Shown: positions 12,201 to 25,126, counted from the first letter of the stretch. The stretch is 64,000 nt of DNA from Mesaphorura yosii (GCA_009869945.1 WIXG01000160.1:106473-170472), one strand, 5' to 3'. A program made the numbers and translations. Notes: a model not told the origin generated them from the letters alone.

Positions 12201-13665
12201 GACAGATTGTACGGATACTTCCGGATCTGACTGAAATGGTGCTCCACGGCCTCGTTCAGGTACGTCAGCACCGTCTCGGCCTGCTCACGCTGCTTGCGAG
12301 CAATCACAGCCGCCAGGTAGGACAGCTCTGCAGGAGCCTCTACGGACGAAGACAGCTCGCGGAGGAACTCCAGCTGATGCGAGGCGAGATCCGTGTTGCC
12401 TTCAGCCAGCTGACAAGAAATCAGACCGTACAACGTCGTGAGCGACGACTTGTCCAGCGCCGTCGCAGCCCGAAACTCCTGCGACGCCTCCTTGTACTTC
12501 TTCTGCAGGAGCAGCACGCGGCCCACGCCAGACAAGAACTCGGCGCTGTCGGGGTTCAGTTCGACCGCGTACTTTGCGAACTTGAGAGCGGAGTTCAAAA
12601 TCCCGTCGTCGTAGCTCGCCAGCTGTGCGAAGAGGCGGCCGTTCTCCATGAAGTAGTTGGCGTTCGACGGTTCGTGCTCCTTACACAACGTGAAGAAGTG
12701 GTTGAGTGTCCTGCCGACGGAGGCGATGTCCCCCTCCCGACAGAGCATGTACAGAATCTTGAGTCGATGAGATTCCAGGTTGGTTGAGGCGACGTTCAAG
12801 AGGATTCTGTTGGTCGTGTCGAGGCTGAGGTCCCAGTCCTGCATGCTCAGACCCAGCTTCATCTTCTCTACCAACGCCGGAAGCCAGTTTGGGTAGAACG
12901 CAAGCAGATTGTTCAGTTTCTCCAGCGCCCCGTCGAAATTTCGGGTGGATTCGAGACAGAAGGCGAGGCCTAGGTTAGCGTCCATGTGCTTCCGATTCCT
13001 ACACGCGGAAATCAGCGTTAGTTGTTGGGATTTAAAGCGTGTTGGGTGCACCTAACTGTTTGAGGACGTTGTCAAAATACTCTATTGCCGGTTTCAAGTT
13101 GCTGCTCGTCGACAAGCTGATTTCGAGCCAGCCCCTCAGAGAGACGGCGTCCAGGTTCTGGTTGACGTTTTTGATGGCTCGGTCGACGTACTCCTTCGCC
13201 TTGTCTGCCCGCCCCCACAACCACTGAAACACACCGGCATAGTACAGCTCGTCCGAGTTTGCCCGTTTCCTTATCTCCTTGACCTTGAACTCGAGGTCAT
13301 TGACCTCCTCCTGGTCGACGTGCTGACATGCTTTGTGTGCCGCGATGGACGCCAGCATCGCCCCAACAGTGACCTTGGGCTCATCGTGCAGGGCCTGAAA
13401 TTCCCGCAGCGCCTGCGTCGTCTTGCGCTGATGCAGGAGTGCGATGCCGCGGTAGAACCGGAACGCGCCGTCATTCGGGAATTTTGCGAGGGCTTCATTG
13501 GCCTTGCCCTCCATGGCGAAGTGGTACTGCTCACGGCATGCATAATGAATGAAGGCCTGCAATCCACAAGGTCGCAACTCGATCAATTCAAGACTCCTTC
13601 CATGGAAGATGGGACCGGGTATAAGATCTCACCTGGAACTCTGGTCGGAGTCCTCCAGAATCCAT
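9260..13665 (-). CDS. TTC21B: Intraflagellar transport protein IFT139 (TTC21B), TPR protein
   Basis: IFT139 is a TPR-superhelix subunit of the retrograde IFT-A complex in cilia. Exons: 13633-13665, 13057-13556, 10700-12998, 10468-10615, 10229-10385, 9260-10142. They sum to 4020 nt (1339 residues), close to vertebrate TTC21B. Start MDSGGLRPEFQ joins AFIHYACREQYHF in phase. Strongly conserved landmarks are KTQALREFQAL-type repeats, LLAQIYLAQGN, LGDAYMAIQEPEKAIEVYE, LKQTPRARNQLKRI and the C-terminal LAFNYLKAKRYCDAID. Two introns are GC-AG (donors GCAAGG at 10699 and GCAAGT at 10228), both required for phase. The 84-bp intron 10616-10699 has no in-frame stop, so retention would add 28 residues. 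The donor at 13056 is a weak GTTAGG, chosen because it alone keeps frame. The last exon carries a Gly/Ser-rich insert not typical of the family. Confidence 0.93.
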
Positions 13666-15383
13666 CCTCGTGAATCGTGATTAGGAATGTTAATTATAGT
13701 CGCGAATCGATTTACTACGTAAATGGCAAGGAGAAGAATGGGGAATGGAATAGCTTGACAATTAAATTCAAATCAATTCCAGGACTGAAACTATTACGAA
13801 ATTCTGAATTATTCACAGAAAATCGAGCGATGCGATGCTGGAAAAAGCCAGAGAATTGATAAGAGCCCAAAGCGCAAGGCATCGCGACGGCAACGTTGGC
13901 ACAACAAATCTCGTTCGTCATCTTGTGAATCTCGTCCTCCGCGTTGCTGCCTTCGCTCACCTTTTAGTTTCCAGATTCTTTCGCATCCCATCTCGAGTTG
14001 AGAGCTTTCTTTGGATTTGCAATTTAAATGTTCAGCGCAGAGGAAATCGAATGCACTTTGAACTGAAGATTCAGGGCCCAGTGAGTGCTGGATCCGTGTC
14101 GCAATGCCACGTCAATCCAATGTCAATGTCAACTCGACGCCTTCAATATTCAATTTCATTGCATTGTCGCCCAGAAACTTCGACCAAGCTCATTTCGAAT
14201 GCTATGCTAATTCGGCTACATCCTGACCGGATTCTGTGACTTTGTATCGTTGCGCAATCAGGCAGGATCCCAAACGAGGATTTACGCATTTCTTGATCAG
14301 CACTGACGAAAACAACTCCATAAATTAAAATCTGAGCAACAATTTCGACGAGATTTCCTCGTCCTCGCGTATTTCGCAATCTCAACGCTCGTATCTCGTC
14401 TTCATCCGTCCCGGTGCGGTCTTTGGGCTGAGGGACACGAAGAGCAGTGAGACAGAAAGGTCGGGTCAGTGAGAGTCGGAGTTTGAGTCGAGGGTCTTTC
14501 ATCTCTCGTCTTTGGTCCGTCTTCTTTTGTGTCGAGCACGAAACACCTGGAATTCTTTTCTTTCATTGCATCACGTAATCCGTCCCGATGCATTATTTTT
14601 CAATTTCAGCTTCCTCTCGTCTTTTGTGCTTCGATCCCATCTCCTCGTCATCTTGAATGCGAGTCGGTCCAGGTGCAGCCAGCCAGCAGCAATCAACCGG
14701 CAACAGGGCTCGGGCAACAGGAGCCAGCCAGGCTTGTCGTCTTCTGTCCCTGAATGCATACGCTTGCGCTTAATTGGAATGAAATTCGGAATGAATGAAA
14801 ACTGTAACTTTGTGCGTGACAAAATGCACCTTTCTCCTTTCGATTCCCTGACTTTGACTTTGGCTGTGGATTTGGTGTTCAAGTGCAAAAAATAACAGCC
14901 ACCGAACGGACTGATAACGGCAGGCAGGAGTGATAAGGACTCTGCCATGTACGGTCGTCCTTTGCAGGATGGCCGGGCGAGAGAGTGAGCATATTTCGTC
15001 GCCTCGTATTTCATTTCGAGTGCTAGACAGAAGAACGCGAGCGCAGCCATCAAAGGGTTGAGCATTCTGATGCTCGTTTCACATTTCATCATCATCTTTC
15101 CGGCCAGACCCGTGCAGTTGGCAGTTACATAACTGCATGGGCTCAATGGCTCAGTGTCTCTCCATAGCTAAAGTGCTTTAAATAAACAATTGGCACCATT
15201 TAACACTGCTGCGAGCGAGCAGAGTTGTCAGTCAATACTCATCGGCACATGCGAAATACATCTCGCAGCGTAGCACGTTCGAGTTCAATATTCCTTTGTG
15301 ATCACTTCATTCTCTTCTCTTGCTTTGTCATTTTGCGGACTTGTGAGTGAATCTTTGCACAAGATGAGAAAGAAGATAATACA
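13666..15383. other. Intergenic, IFT139 5' flank
   Basis: Contains the minus-strand 5' flank of IFT139. Many short ORFs, none with coding-like composition or splice context. Nothing supported. Confidence 0.4.
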
Positions 15384-17433
15384 ATGGCTCTGCCGCCGGT
15401 TGCTGAAACATCACAAAAGAAGAAACTCAGGATTTCGGGACGAATTCGAAAAGGTGAGCGAGCCACTCGTGCCTTTTGTTTCATGTAGAGGCTGAAATTT
15501 TTGGGGCGGTTTTCGTGTGTGCAGAGATGAAAACAGATCGCAGTCTGTTTTCTGTCCCTTTCTGTTGCTGATCTAATTAACCCCGGCTGCTTGCTATCCG
15601 CAGAGCAGCGGTACGGCACGGGGCAGGATGCGGATCAGACGTCGCACGCACGAGTCGGTGTCGAAGGAATCTTCATTGGTCACTTGGTTTAAAGATCGGA
15701 CGACTTACGTAACACTAACGCTGCATTGTCGCATTGTGAAGGTTTGTTGTGAGCTAATTTCCGTTTCCTGTGACTGTGACTCATGCCTCGGATTCCAATC
15801 CAAGTTCAGATTCGGAATAATCGGCCGTAATTTCGTGTAATTGTAAACAGCATCCAACTTGCTGCGTCCGCGTCGTTGTCCACGTCGTCGTCCGCGTTCG
15901 TCTTTCTTTGCATATTACAAATTCTGTCCAGTACCTTTTGCTTTGTGCTCTAAAACGCTTACCTTCTCGAACGCTTGCATTCGCTACGTGTACGTCGTTT
16001 GTTGTGTGGTTTGCTTCTTTTTTTCCCTTTTCTGTCTTCGTTCCTGTCAACTCTGAGCTCAGTTCTCGTCTGTGCTCCAGTCGGACAACAACGCACAAGT
16101 TTGTTCTGTGACACCGCACCGTCTTTGCTTATTGGAGTGAGACTTGAGACCGTATTTGATTTGTAGAATTCATATTATAGCGATGTGTTATGATAATAGG
16201 ATTAATAAGTTACTACTGGAAAGGGAATTACTAGTTAATTGGTCAAACCTCAGCGTCAGCAACCAGAACGGATCGTGGATCCGTTCACATTCACAGACTC
16301 TGAAAAGGGTCTCAAGAAGGTGAGCTCTTAATCTTAATATCTTAAGGTTCAGGAGCATGCACTGTCAGCGCCAACGCTTGTAGTTTAGTTCGACTGTCGA
16401 GTCAGGATAGACTCGAAGCTTCAGTTCACCAGGCATGCCACGCCATTTCAGGCACTTCAGACATTTCTTTGAAGGAAAGAGGGTTTGACCGGCAAAAGTA
16501 ATAAAAGAGAGTAAACGAGGCGCAAGACAAAGGCAAAGGCGCAGATGCCATGCGAGATGGACGAAGCAGCAGCAGCAGGTTGGAGTTGGAGCCGGAGCCG
16601 TAATTACCTTTTGCATTTTGCACGGTCATTCAGGTAGGCTGTTAAGCTGTTAAACGCGCATCTTTTCGTGTAAGTTGTTTTTTGCATTCAGCATTTGCAA
16701 CAGTGCGCAGCGTGAATGCGTAATCCACTTCCCGTTCCCGACAATCAACAGCCAGCGGAGAAGCGGATTTCGTAATCTTTGCTTGCGCAAGCGACAAACA
16801 AGCGCGTTGAACTCCGCCAACCCGCGTGCCTGGCTGGAGACTGCATTTCAGTTTTTCAGTTGGGACGACATCAGGCCCAAATTCGGGCTCGGCTCGCGTG
16901 TCGACGGAGGCAGGTGGGAGAGGGAAGCGATTCGCACACTCGCACTCGCTGTTGCCGCTGCTCTCTTGAGAACGAGAAACCCGGTCTTGAAAGAACGTCC
17001 AGGTGAGATGGAGACCATGAAAAAGGCAAGCACGGAGAGGTGAGTTGGAATTGAAAGAAGTGGAGCAGATGGTCACCACCGCCACCGAATTCTTTCGTGC
17101 TTGCTTGCTCGATGCTTCCTCTCCTTCGCTCGCGTCTTTTCATTCCCACTGATGCATGAGTGCGAGTGGAATATGATGCATTGCGTTACGTGAGGTTAAT
17201 AATAGAGAAAACGACGACAAAGTAATCTTTTGCTTTTATCCTTCATTCAGCTTGATCAGGTCGAACACGGTGAGTGCGTGAGTCTCGTTCGAGTTGGGTC
17301 TTCATTGCACATCAAAAAGGCTCCACGTTCGGACTGCAGCTTAAAAAAGGTCCCAGCGCCCGTTCCTGCCACTTTATTTGAGGTGAGGAGTGAGACGGAC
17401 GAAACTCTAGTCTTGTTCTTCGAGGAAAGGTAA
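15384..17433 (+). CDS. Candidate small four-exon gene, unrecognised (low confidence)
   Basis: A chain can be read from ATG at 15384 (MALPPVAETSQKKK): exons 15384-15453 (donor GTGAGC), 15604-15653 (donor GTCGGT), 16262-16321 (QPERIVDPFTFTDSEKGLKK, donor GTGAGC) and a last exon beginning about 17250 (LDQVEHGEC, ending LVLFFEER at TAA 17433). All junctions are phase-compatible and the third exon has good splice sites on both sides. The product would be about 120 residues, basic then acidic. The first exon is also open in another frame, starting MRKKIIQW at 15364. Codon bias is weak and I recognise no family, so this could be a non-coding transcript or a chance chain. Confidence 0.25.
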
Positions 17434-18158
17434 AAGCTATGCCGAAGCCCCATAATTACACATTGGATGCGGATCTTCCGGCGTGGCGACAGAGAAGGCA
17501 TTTCTCGTTGTGTTACTGGTCGGTCGGTGACGCAATGCATTATTCTGTCCTCAGAGATAATATTGCACTGGTCCCGGCCTTTCAGTACTCACAAAATACT
17601 CGACTGGACCAGTAACCCGAAAGAAGAAAATAGATATGACTCAAAATCAGCAATCTGCACTGATAATAAATTGTATTTTATTACACCAAAGACGTCCAGC
17701 CCCGAGCTGACGCGTCGCCCAAATGCATTGTGCTAAATTATGCATAAACTTAAGTTACAGTAGACAACAGCAGCAACACGGAACAATTGGTTGGCTTCCT
17801 TCAATTTGGAGAAAAATAATCAATTTTCGCATCCCACAAGAAGCTCCTCGTGTCGACACCCTAATTAGTAAATTATTATCAGTTAACAAGATTGGTTAAG
17901 GAATCTTAGCGTAGTAGATATAAAAAATTTTGCTCTCGTTCTAAGCTTCTAATACACAGCTCCACATTCTGTAATTCTTGTAATTAATTATGCATCGAGT
18001 ACAATGTCAAAGGAATATAATTTTGATAATTCTGTATATGTTTTTAATATGTATTCAGTAATGGAAATTTCTTTTGTGATTGAATAATTTGACGCAGGAG
18101 CTTGAATTTTCTTCTTCAGGTTCTTGGCTTGGCTCGAGGTGTTTGGTGAGGTTAGGTT
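17434..18158. other. Intergenic, AT-rich; 3' flank of BZW
   Basis: Holds AATAAA at about 17665 (plus) and its reverse complement at 17677-17682 (minus), possible ends for the candidate gene and for BZW. Nothing else seen. Confidence 0.35.
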
Positions 18159-19957
18159 TCAATTTTCATCTTGAGACTCCTCGTCGGATTCTTCTTCGGC
18201 GTTCTGGAGCCACTCCACAAACTTCTTCGTTTGTTCCAAGAACACGCTCTTGCCTTTGCCGCCGTGGGCTTCTTTGTACCACTTCAAAATTGTTTCCTCC
18301 GACAAAACATCAGCTGTGGATCAAAAACAAGCGTTGGCTTAACTCAACTGGAGGAGCGGAATCCTAAATGCCGAATTATTAGAAATGTGTCTTACTTTTG
18401 TAGAGCAGGAGAATGATCTTTTGGAAAACCTTCATGAAGTTCATGTTATCATAGCAGAAGTCTTGAATTCGGAGCATGAGTGTCAGTTCCGACCTCGGGT
18501 TGGTAGAAAAAGCCCCAAGAAGTCCAGTGTAGTTCTGATTATTGAGAAATAGGCAAGATGATAAACACAATCAGGCGAGGTTAAGTTAGGCGATCTAGTC
18601 GTAATGCACTCACCTTCAAATATCTCAGAGCTTGATCGGCTACAAGTTCCTCCTTTTTGTTCCACTCGACAGCAACCATCAAAGAGCTCCAAATCTACAC
18701 AAAGTCAAACAAAATTAATTCTAAAATATCGAGATGCAGATGCAGTGGAAGGCTTGAATTTGGGTACGAGCTTACGATGGTGAGAACGTCGAGTTCTTCC
18801 AAATTGTTTTTAGCCGAATAATCCTTGACTTCCGCAATGATCTCCTTCGCGGTTTTGTTCTCATTCAATGCCTCCTTCAAGTACTCGGCCAGATCGTTTT
18901 TGACCTCCTGATTGGCCTGATTCTTTTGAAGTTTCACCATTTCTGCCAAGCCACGATCTTCAAATGCGCTCTTAAAGTACTGGAAGTGCTCAGGCCCCCG
19001 CTTGTTCAATGGGAAGAAATCCATCAGCCTAAACGGCAGAAAGAGTTACAATAAAAATGTAAAATTACTGGCTCTAATTTAAAGAACTCACTTTGAATCG
19101 AGTCCGCTCTTCTTGAGTCCAGAAACTAAATTTGAAACTCCCCTTTCCTGCTTCCAAACGCCGAAAACCTCAAGAATAAAATCCAGCGCCAAATTATCTT
19201 TTACCAAGTGCTCCACGGCAATGACGGTCAGGACGGATGCTGAAAGAGAGCCATTACAAAGCCAGAGTCCTGTCATTCGAGCTAACTTGACGCGTTCCTC
19301 CTCGCTAAATCTTTTCATGTACGTGTACACTTTTCGCATTTCCTCTTCAAACATTTTTTCTAGGTATTTGTAGCGACGCATCAGCTTAAGGAAGACCTAA
19401 GATTCATGATAAACAGGCAGAAGCTACGTGAGCACTGGCAATCACAATTCAAGTAGCAATGCGTTATATTGTACCTGTTCGTAAGCCTTAAGTGCCTCCA
19501 TAGTGTTCTCAGCTGCAAAGATGCAGGCGGGTGCCAGCTTGCCTCCATCTCCAGGCGTAACTCCTGCGAGCGGAAGGGAAGTATTTTGAGCAAACTTAGG
19601 ATGTGAATGGCTAATAGACGAGATTAGATACCTGAGGGACCCAGGAGACCGCCTGCAATTAGAACGTCAAATAATGTTTCTCCGTATCTCCGATAGTCTA
19701 ATTTAGAGTTGCCGGCGCCATCGAGGTATTTGCTAAGAGCTTCCAAATCAGTTCCAACTTCGATTAATCCCGCAAGTAAGAGATTGCGAAATCCAGTGGA
19801 GTCGAATTTCTCCTTTTCATCTACACACACAACGAATATCAACTACATGCAAATTCTAATTTTGAAATATGAGGTAATGAAGGTAATTGCCCTTACCCCT
19901 TTTGCGAGTTTTAATTCGCGAGCCTGACAAGACTGGTTTCTCCGCCCTTTGATTCAT
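18159..19957 (-). CDS. Basic leucine zipper and W2 domain protein (BZW/eIF5-mimic protein; krasavietz in flies)
   Basis: 5MP/BZW proteins carry an eIF5-like C-terminal W2 (HEAT) domain, bind eIF2 and eIF3, and tune start-codon stringency and translation. Exons: 19897-19957, 19632-19820, 19475-19563, 19092-19396, 18776-19028, 18614-18694, 18396-18534, 18159-18313; total 1272 nt, 423 residues, against about 419 in vertebrates. Start [20 protein letters not shown] matches the family N-terminus. Other landmarks are [63 protein letters not shown] and the W2 end [18 protein letters not shown] followed by an acidic tail. All eight exons are GT-AG and in phase. Divergent from YL-1 (800 bp between starts). 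Confidence 0.95.
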
Positions 19958-20766
19958 ACAACCCGGAATGTTTCCGCAAATATGGAACTAAATTAAGTGA
20001 CGAATGGGTTCTTTTGGTGGGCAGCGGGCGGTGACGGAATCAGTTGAGTGGAACCAACTTGGAATTTTGAACCTTTGACTGGGAAAACTGCCAATAACAA
20101 GAATGAGCACGTATTTAGTAAGTTTAGTTAATTGGGGTTCGGAAATCGAAGTGCGTGACAATTGTGAGCGAGAGTTGTTGGAGTTGGATTGAGGACGACG
20201 ACTTGTTGAAAAAGAATGAAACGAAAAGAAAAGAAAGGAACTCGCACGCCAACACAACAACCACAGCAAAAGCCAAGCAAGCATGCATGCGTGTGGATGT
20301 CGAATGGATGACGAATGCCGACGATGAGTCGCAGTTCACAAAGACAGTCAAAGGAAACGCTCACACGCGCCATCTCGACCAAGCTGTAGGAACGGCTTTA
20401 CGAGAACTCTGTGCCGGCTGAAACCTCAATTACAAATCCACACAATACCAATCACTGTACTCTGTTATTTATTTCATTTAATTTCATTAAATTGTAAATT
20501 TCAGACAGAAATCCTTCTCAAGTCTCTTGCCGTCGTGTTAATGTCTGTGTCTCGTCTGGGGACCCTGATTTTATCGTCGATCAGCCGCTGAATTCATTCA
20601 GAAGGTGATTATTACTCTAATTCTCCTGTTCACTGCCAAAGATTGATATGATAGTTAATTCCCAATTACTTCACATCATCACATCTGCAAACAAGCAAGC
20701 ATATTGGGTTCCTTCTTTGTTTACAGGACTTCAATTGGAGTCTAGGCCAACGATTCAGAGGAGAAA
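19958..20766. other. Divergent promoter region, BZW / YL-1
   Basis: About 810 bp with no supported ORF. A likely 5' UTR acceptor for YL-1 (TTTACAG) lies at about 20727, 40 bp before its ATG. No core promoter motif was identified. Confidence 0.4.
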
Positions 20767-23637
20767 ATGGCGACCGAGACAATTGCCACGGCCAGATCCC
20801 GCCGAGCCAATGCTGGTAATCGAATGGCAAAATTACTCAACGAAGAGGATGAGAAGGACGACTTCTATGAAACCGCATACGACGGGAAGTTTAAAGATGA
20901 CGAGGCGTCTGATGAAGATAACGACTACAAGTGAGTTCAGTTTGGGTCTCATTGTAGGTTGAGTGGGTTCCAAATAACTCCTGATTACTTACGTTTCAGG
21001 TTAGAAAGGGAGGAAGAGGACTTGGTAGACTCTGATTTTGATATAGACGAGAATGTGGAGGATCAACTGGCCGAAGGAGAGGATGAGGAAGGTGAAAAGA
21101 GGAGAACACGACGAGTAGTCACCAAAGCATACAAAGAGCCGGTCGCCAAGAGACCAAAACCAACTCAAAAGAGATCGAAGGAAACGGAACAGGACTCTGG
21201 CGAGGAAGTTCCGACCAAACGGCTAAGATCTTCCTCAAACGCAGAGGTAGTCACTGGTGACGAAGCGCCAAAAGAAGAGCCTAAGAAAGGCAAGAAGCGA
21301 AGAATTCGGTATGCCAGTGGGAGCGATGACAGTGATTTTCCCGAATATGAGCCGGTGGCGTATGAACCCGAGCAGTCCACGTCGAAAAAAGCTGTGGCGG
21401 CCGACATCGCGGAGATGGACACACTCGCACGTTTGTCGGCTGAAACAAAACTTGTTCGAAGTTCGACCAAGCTGAAATCGATGGAAACAGAGGAGCGGGT
21501 GAAGAAGCGAACGAAGGACGAAGCGCAGAGAAGAGAGTACTTGTCTTCAAGAAGAGTGGAGTATGAAATGCCCACGCAGGAGGAGCTGATGGAGGAAACC
21601 AAGATTACTGAACTTTTGAACATGGAGTCGCTAGCTAGGTTCCAGGAAATGGAACTTGAGAAGAAGAAAACGCGCCCGATCAAGACAGCAGCGTTGGGTC
21701 CTAGAATTCGTTATCACTCTGTCACGATGCCCGACATTGTGGGTGGAAATGAGCCAAGGAGACCACTCATCGAAGTGCTGGGCGATGGAGACAAGGAGAA
21801 GGATCCCACACCAGGGGAAGAAGGGCTTGAGTCGAAGGCGGGACGGGAAGGGCGCGGGGTCCACGAAAGGACATTCATCTCCTTCAGTGACGAAACTGTT
21901 CTAAAGGAGGCGTTCGAAAAGCTGCAGCAGAAGCCGAAGCAGCGGGAGATCCGCTACTGCGCCCTGACCAAGTTGCAAACGCCATACTACGACCCTTGCA
22001 CGAGAGCAGCGTACTACAACAAGGACGTGTTCAAATTGTTGAGGGCAGCATACAACCGAGTGCTGTACCAGAAGGGAGACCGAAGGAACCCTGTCATCCG
22101 AAAATACTGCCGGTTCCTGGAGCAAGAGTTTCCTGACCAGTTCAACAAAGAGAAATTCGAAGGATTTCCTTTAGCGGGCCTCTTCAAACACATGGAGACT
22201 GTCGTGGACGAGCAAAACGAACTCACGGCTGAAGAACGGATGGACACCGAAGCCAAGGAGATACCAGCAAATGCCGGAGAAGTTACAACGTCAGAACCAC
22301 AACAAGGAGGGGCTTTGGACAAGACGCCCTTGCCAGCTTCGACTGCGTCGACATCTGCAAGCCAGCCACCAGCGTCTTCCACCAATGTTCTCAAGCCCAC
22401 CCTCGCCAAGCCTCTGATAGCGATCGCCAAGAGCGCGACGCCTGTCAGACTTCCGACGGCGTCCTCACTGCTGCCTGTGAAGACGTACCCCGCCAAGACA
22501 GCAGCTGGCGCGAGTACTTCGGTGGCAAGCAGCATCTCTTCTTCCCCTTCGTCCACGACTGCAACAACACTGACTGCTGGAGACGCTGGAAACAAGCAGG
22601 TTTTGGTTGCCAGGAAGAGCGCTGTGGGCCCGGCAGGAGACTCCACGACCCAAGCTTACTCAACGCTGGCCAACGCGATTCGAGGCACGCCGATCGTGAT
22701 CCGGTCCTCCGTCCCGTCCCAACTCTCCCAGCGACTCGTTGCTCAGGGCGCAAAGGCAGGAGGCATCATCGCGGTCTCAAACTCACCGACAGGAGGGTTG
22801 CAAGTCGGAGGTACGCCGCTCACTCTCGTCAACATTCGTCGAGATGGGCCAGCCGCCGCCGTCTTCCGGGCCGGAATCCCGCCCGGACTGAATCAGATGT
22901 CACCGAACCAAGTCGTGAGGCTGCTTCAGTCACAAAAGATTCAAATCATACAGCCAAATCCCACATCCTTACAGCAGTCGTCGACGCCAACGACTGCCGG
23001 GCTCACTGGGCAAAGCGCAGGGGCGGCAGCCGTCACGGTCAGACTGCCCGCTTCAGGATCGGGTGGGGGGTCAGCGCAAGTCGTGCTGGCCAACGCCACC
23101 ACAGCCAGCGCGCTTGTCGCGAACGCATCTGGCGTCCGCCCAGTTCCGCGGGCACTCCTAACCAGCTTAACGGGAACGAGACCTGGCTCAAGCAGCCCCA
23201 CGATGGTGTTGGCGAGATCATCGAGCCCGCTCGCCCCAGGAGACGCTGCGCGACTCGTCAAGCCGCTAGGCGCCACGGCCGCGAGCGCCCAAAGAATCCC
23301 GGCCAACATCCGAACGATGACCGCCTCGCAGCTGAAGAATGTTTTGTCTTCTGGAGTGCACGTCGTCAAGACCACGCCGACCACCGCCGTCGCAGTGACC
23401 TCCGGCGGACCCGTTCGAAGTGGACTGCCTCCTGCAGTCAGAGCCATTGCGGTCACGACAAGACAGCCGGGCGCGGCATCGCCAGCCACTACGATGGCGT
23501 CAGCCATGGTGCGACCGGCCGCCGCGGGAGTGGGGACGCGGGTGGTGGCTCCAGGCACGAGTGCCGCTGCCAGCAGCTCATCGGTATCAACGTCTTCTGA
23601 ACCCGCAACGGGCGCTCAGAAGTCAAGTTCTTCTTGA
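20767..23637 (+). CDS. VPS72: YL-1/VPS72, histone H2A.Z-binding SWR1/SRCAP subunit with very long C-terminal extension
   Basis: VPS72 chaperones H2A.Z-H2B within the SRCAP/Tip60 chromatin remodellers. Exons 20767-20930 and 21000-23637, 933 residues. Residues 1-60 carry the YL1 N-terminal motif (RSRRANAGNRMAKLL, then EEDEKDDFYETAYDG), followed by VDSDFDIDE and RRVVTKAYKEP, the histone-binding region. QEELMEETKITELLN and the YL1-C domain (EIRYCALTKLQTPYYDP, about residues 370-415) complete the conserved core. Known YL-1 proteins stop near here at 350-370 residues. This ORF continues about 500 residues of Ala/Ser/Thr/Pro/Val-rich sequence, without stop or obvious intron, to TGA at 23637; codon composition stays coding-like. 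AATAAA at 23748. Divergent from BZW. Confidence 0.93.
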
Positions 23638-24311
23638 ACACACTCGGCGTATACTTAGATTTCTTTTACCTGAAAGTGTACACATTTTATAATTGCATAT
23701 GCATTCAATGAAAACGATCAATTGATCAAGAGGCAAATGACATGTCCAATAAACTTCCTGTTTTGTTGTATGAAATCTGGAAAGTCGATCACAGTCATAA
23801 AAATCGATTCGGCACGTTGGTAGTGCAGTGTGCAAGGAGTTTAGCGTTGACAAGTGCAGACATTCCGTGTTTATTTTGTATGACTGATGAGGTGCGCTTG
23901 TTTATTCTGCTCGGGTTAATGAGAAAACCGGACCGAGATGGGTTTCAGCTTCCGCCCCACGCGAGACGCGATTCGAATCATTCGAACTGTTTTCTTTTTC
24001 GAGTTTCTTGCGGTCATCTGGAATCTCGTAGCATGAAACTGCCACTGCTAAGCGCTGATGCTGGGGAAGAGTCTCTCCAGTTTAGTCTCAAGCGCTGTGT
24101 GCGTTCGTGCCAAGCACAAGTGTCGTCTCAGGCCAAATCATTCATTAAATGCAAGGGTCGTGTTCTTGAAATTCGACACCAACCTCATAGCCCGCCTGCT
24201 AAGCTACATAGTCTTCTTGTCCGGCGGCTGTCCACATTTCCAGCAGGGAAGCCGACTCACAGCCCCGGCGTTACAACCAATTTATCTGTCAGTCATCAAG
24301 TGACCAGTGAG
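23638..24311. other. YL-1 3' UTR and Mox 5' region
   Basis: Contains the YL-1 poly(A) signal AATAAA at 23748-23753 and then the 5' UTR/promoter of the homeobox gene. The reading frame of the homeobox first exon is open back to 23742, but the upstream part has no conserved or coding-like features and overlaps the YL-1 3' end. Confidence 0.4.
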
Positions 24312-25043
24312 ATGGACGGCGTCTCCTCCTCGTCCCGAACCTTTTCCAGATACTGCAACACCCAGTTTGAGGGCCTCTCCCCGTGGAGTGCAGGCACAGG
24401 CGGTGGCGGCGGCGCCAGCGACCGTGCTTATCAGCTCGCGACACAGTACGGGAATGCCGGCACGGCAAGTCAGCTCGTGCCTGAACCCGGGCGCGCCAAC
24501 CCGGCGATTGAGTGCTGCACCTCCTGCGACTTCGAGACTGCAGTCCCCTGGAACCTCACCTCAGACTCAGGCTCCAGAACAAATGCACCAGCTTATGACT
24601 ACCACTTTGAAGTGGACTCGGAAGAAAGCATTTATCTCGGTGAGTTCATCGTATTGTACTCGTCATTTCAGATTCCTGGCATTCCCTAGAATGTTGCCAA
24701 CGCCTAGAATCCAATTCTATGCTTTTCAGATGGCAGGGGACGCAAGGAACGAACAGCTTTTACGAAACATCAGATTCAGGAGCTGGAGAAGGAGTTTTTC
24801 CACTCAAACTACCTGACTCGCCTTCGACGGTACGAGATCGCAGTGGCGCTGGACCTCACAGAGCGACAAGTAAGTCGTAGAAGTAGCCCTCTTCATCCAC
24901 TCGGGTCCTACCGCCTCTGTCACCCCGTGTTTAATACGCAGGTCAAAGTCTGGTTCCAAAACAGGAGGATGAAGTGGAAGCGAACCAAAGGACACGCCGG
25001 GACGAAACCGAAAGGAGGAAAGAAATCGCAGGGTGGAAACTGA
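24312..25043 (+). CDS. Mox/buttonless-type homeodomain transcription factor
   Basis: Exons 24312-24639, 24730-24869, 24942-25043; 189 residues. Homeodomain (about residues 112-171) reads [20 protein letters not shown], then [19 protein letters not shown] and [40 protein letters not shown] and Gln50 in WFQNRR identify the Mox/MEOX (fly buttonless) family, which patterns mesoderm and some glia/midline cells. The intron inside the homeodomain falls between positions 44 and 45 (RQ|VKVW). The N-terminal 110 residues are Ser/Gly/Thr-rich without a clear hexapeptide. The start is the first ATG of a plausible Mox N-terminus ([11 protein letters not shown]); the frame is open further upstream, so it is not certain. 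The stop lies 84 bp from the NIFK stop on the other strand. Confidence 0.92.
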
Positions 25044-25126
25044 AGATAACATTGATTTCATTTCATTTATTTCTCGTTTGTAAATAACCGTAAACATTGA
25101 TTTGTTGATTAAAAGGAATAACTTAA

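Noticed and set aside
12041-12787. 248-codon plus-strand ORF, with others at 9209-9940 and 11189-11869
   Set aside because: Antisense of IFT139 TPR exons; low-complexity Arg/Leu/Val composition typical of shadow frames.
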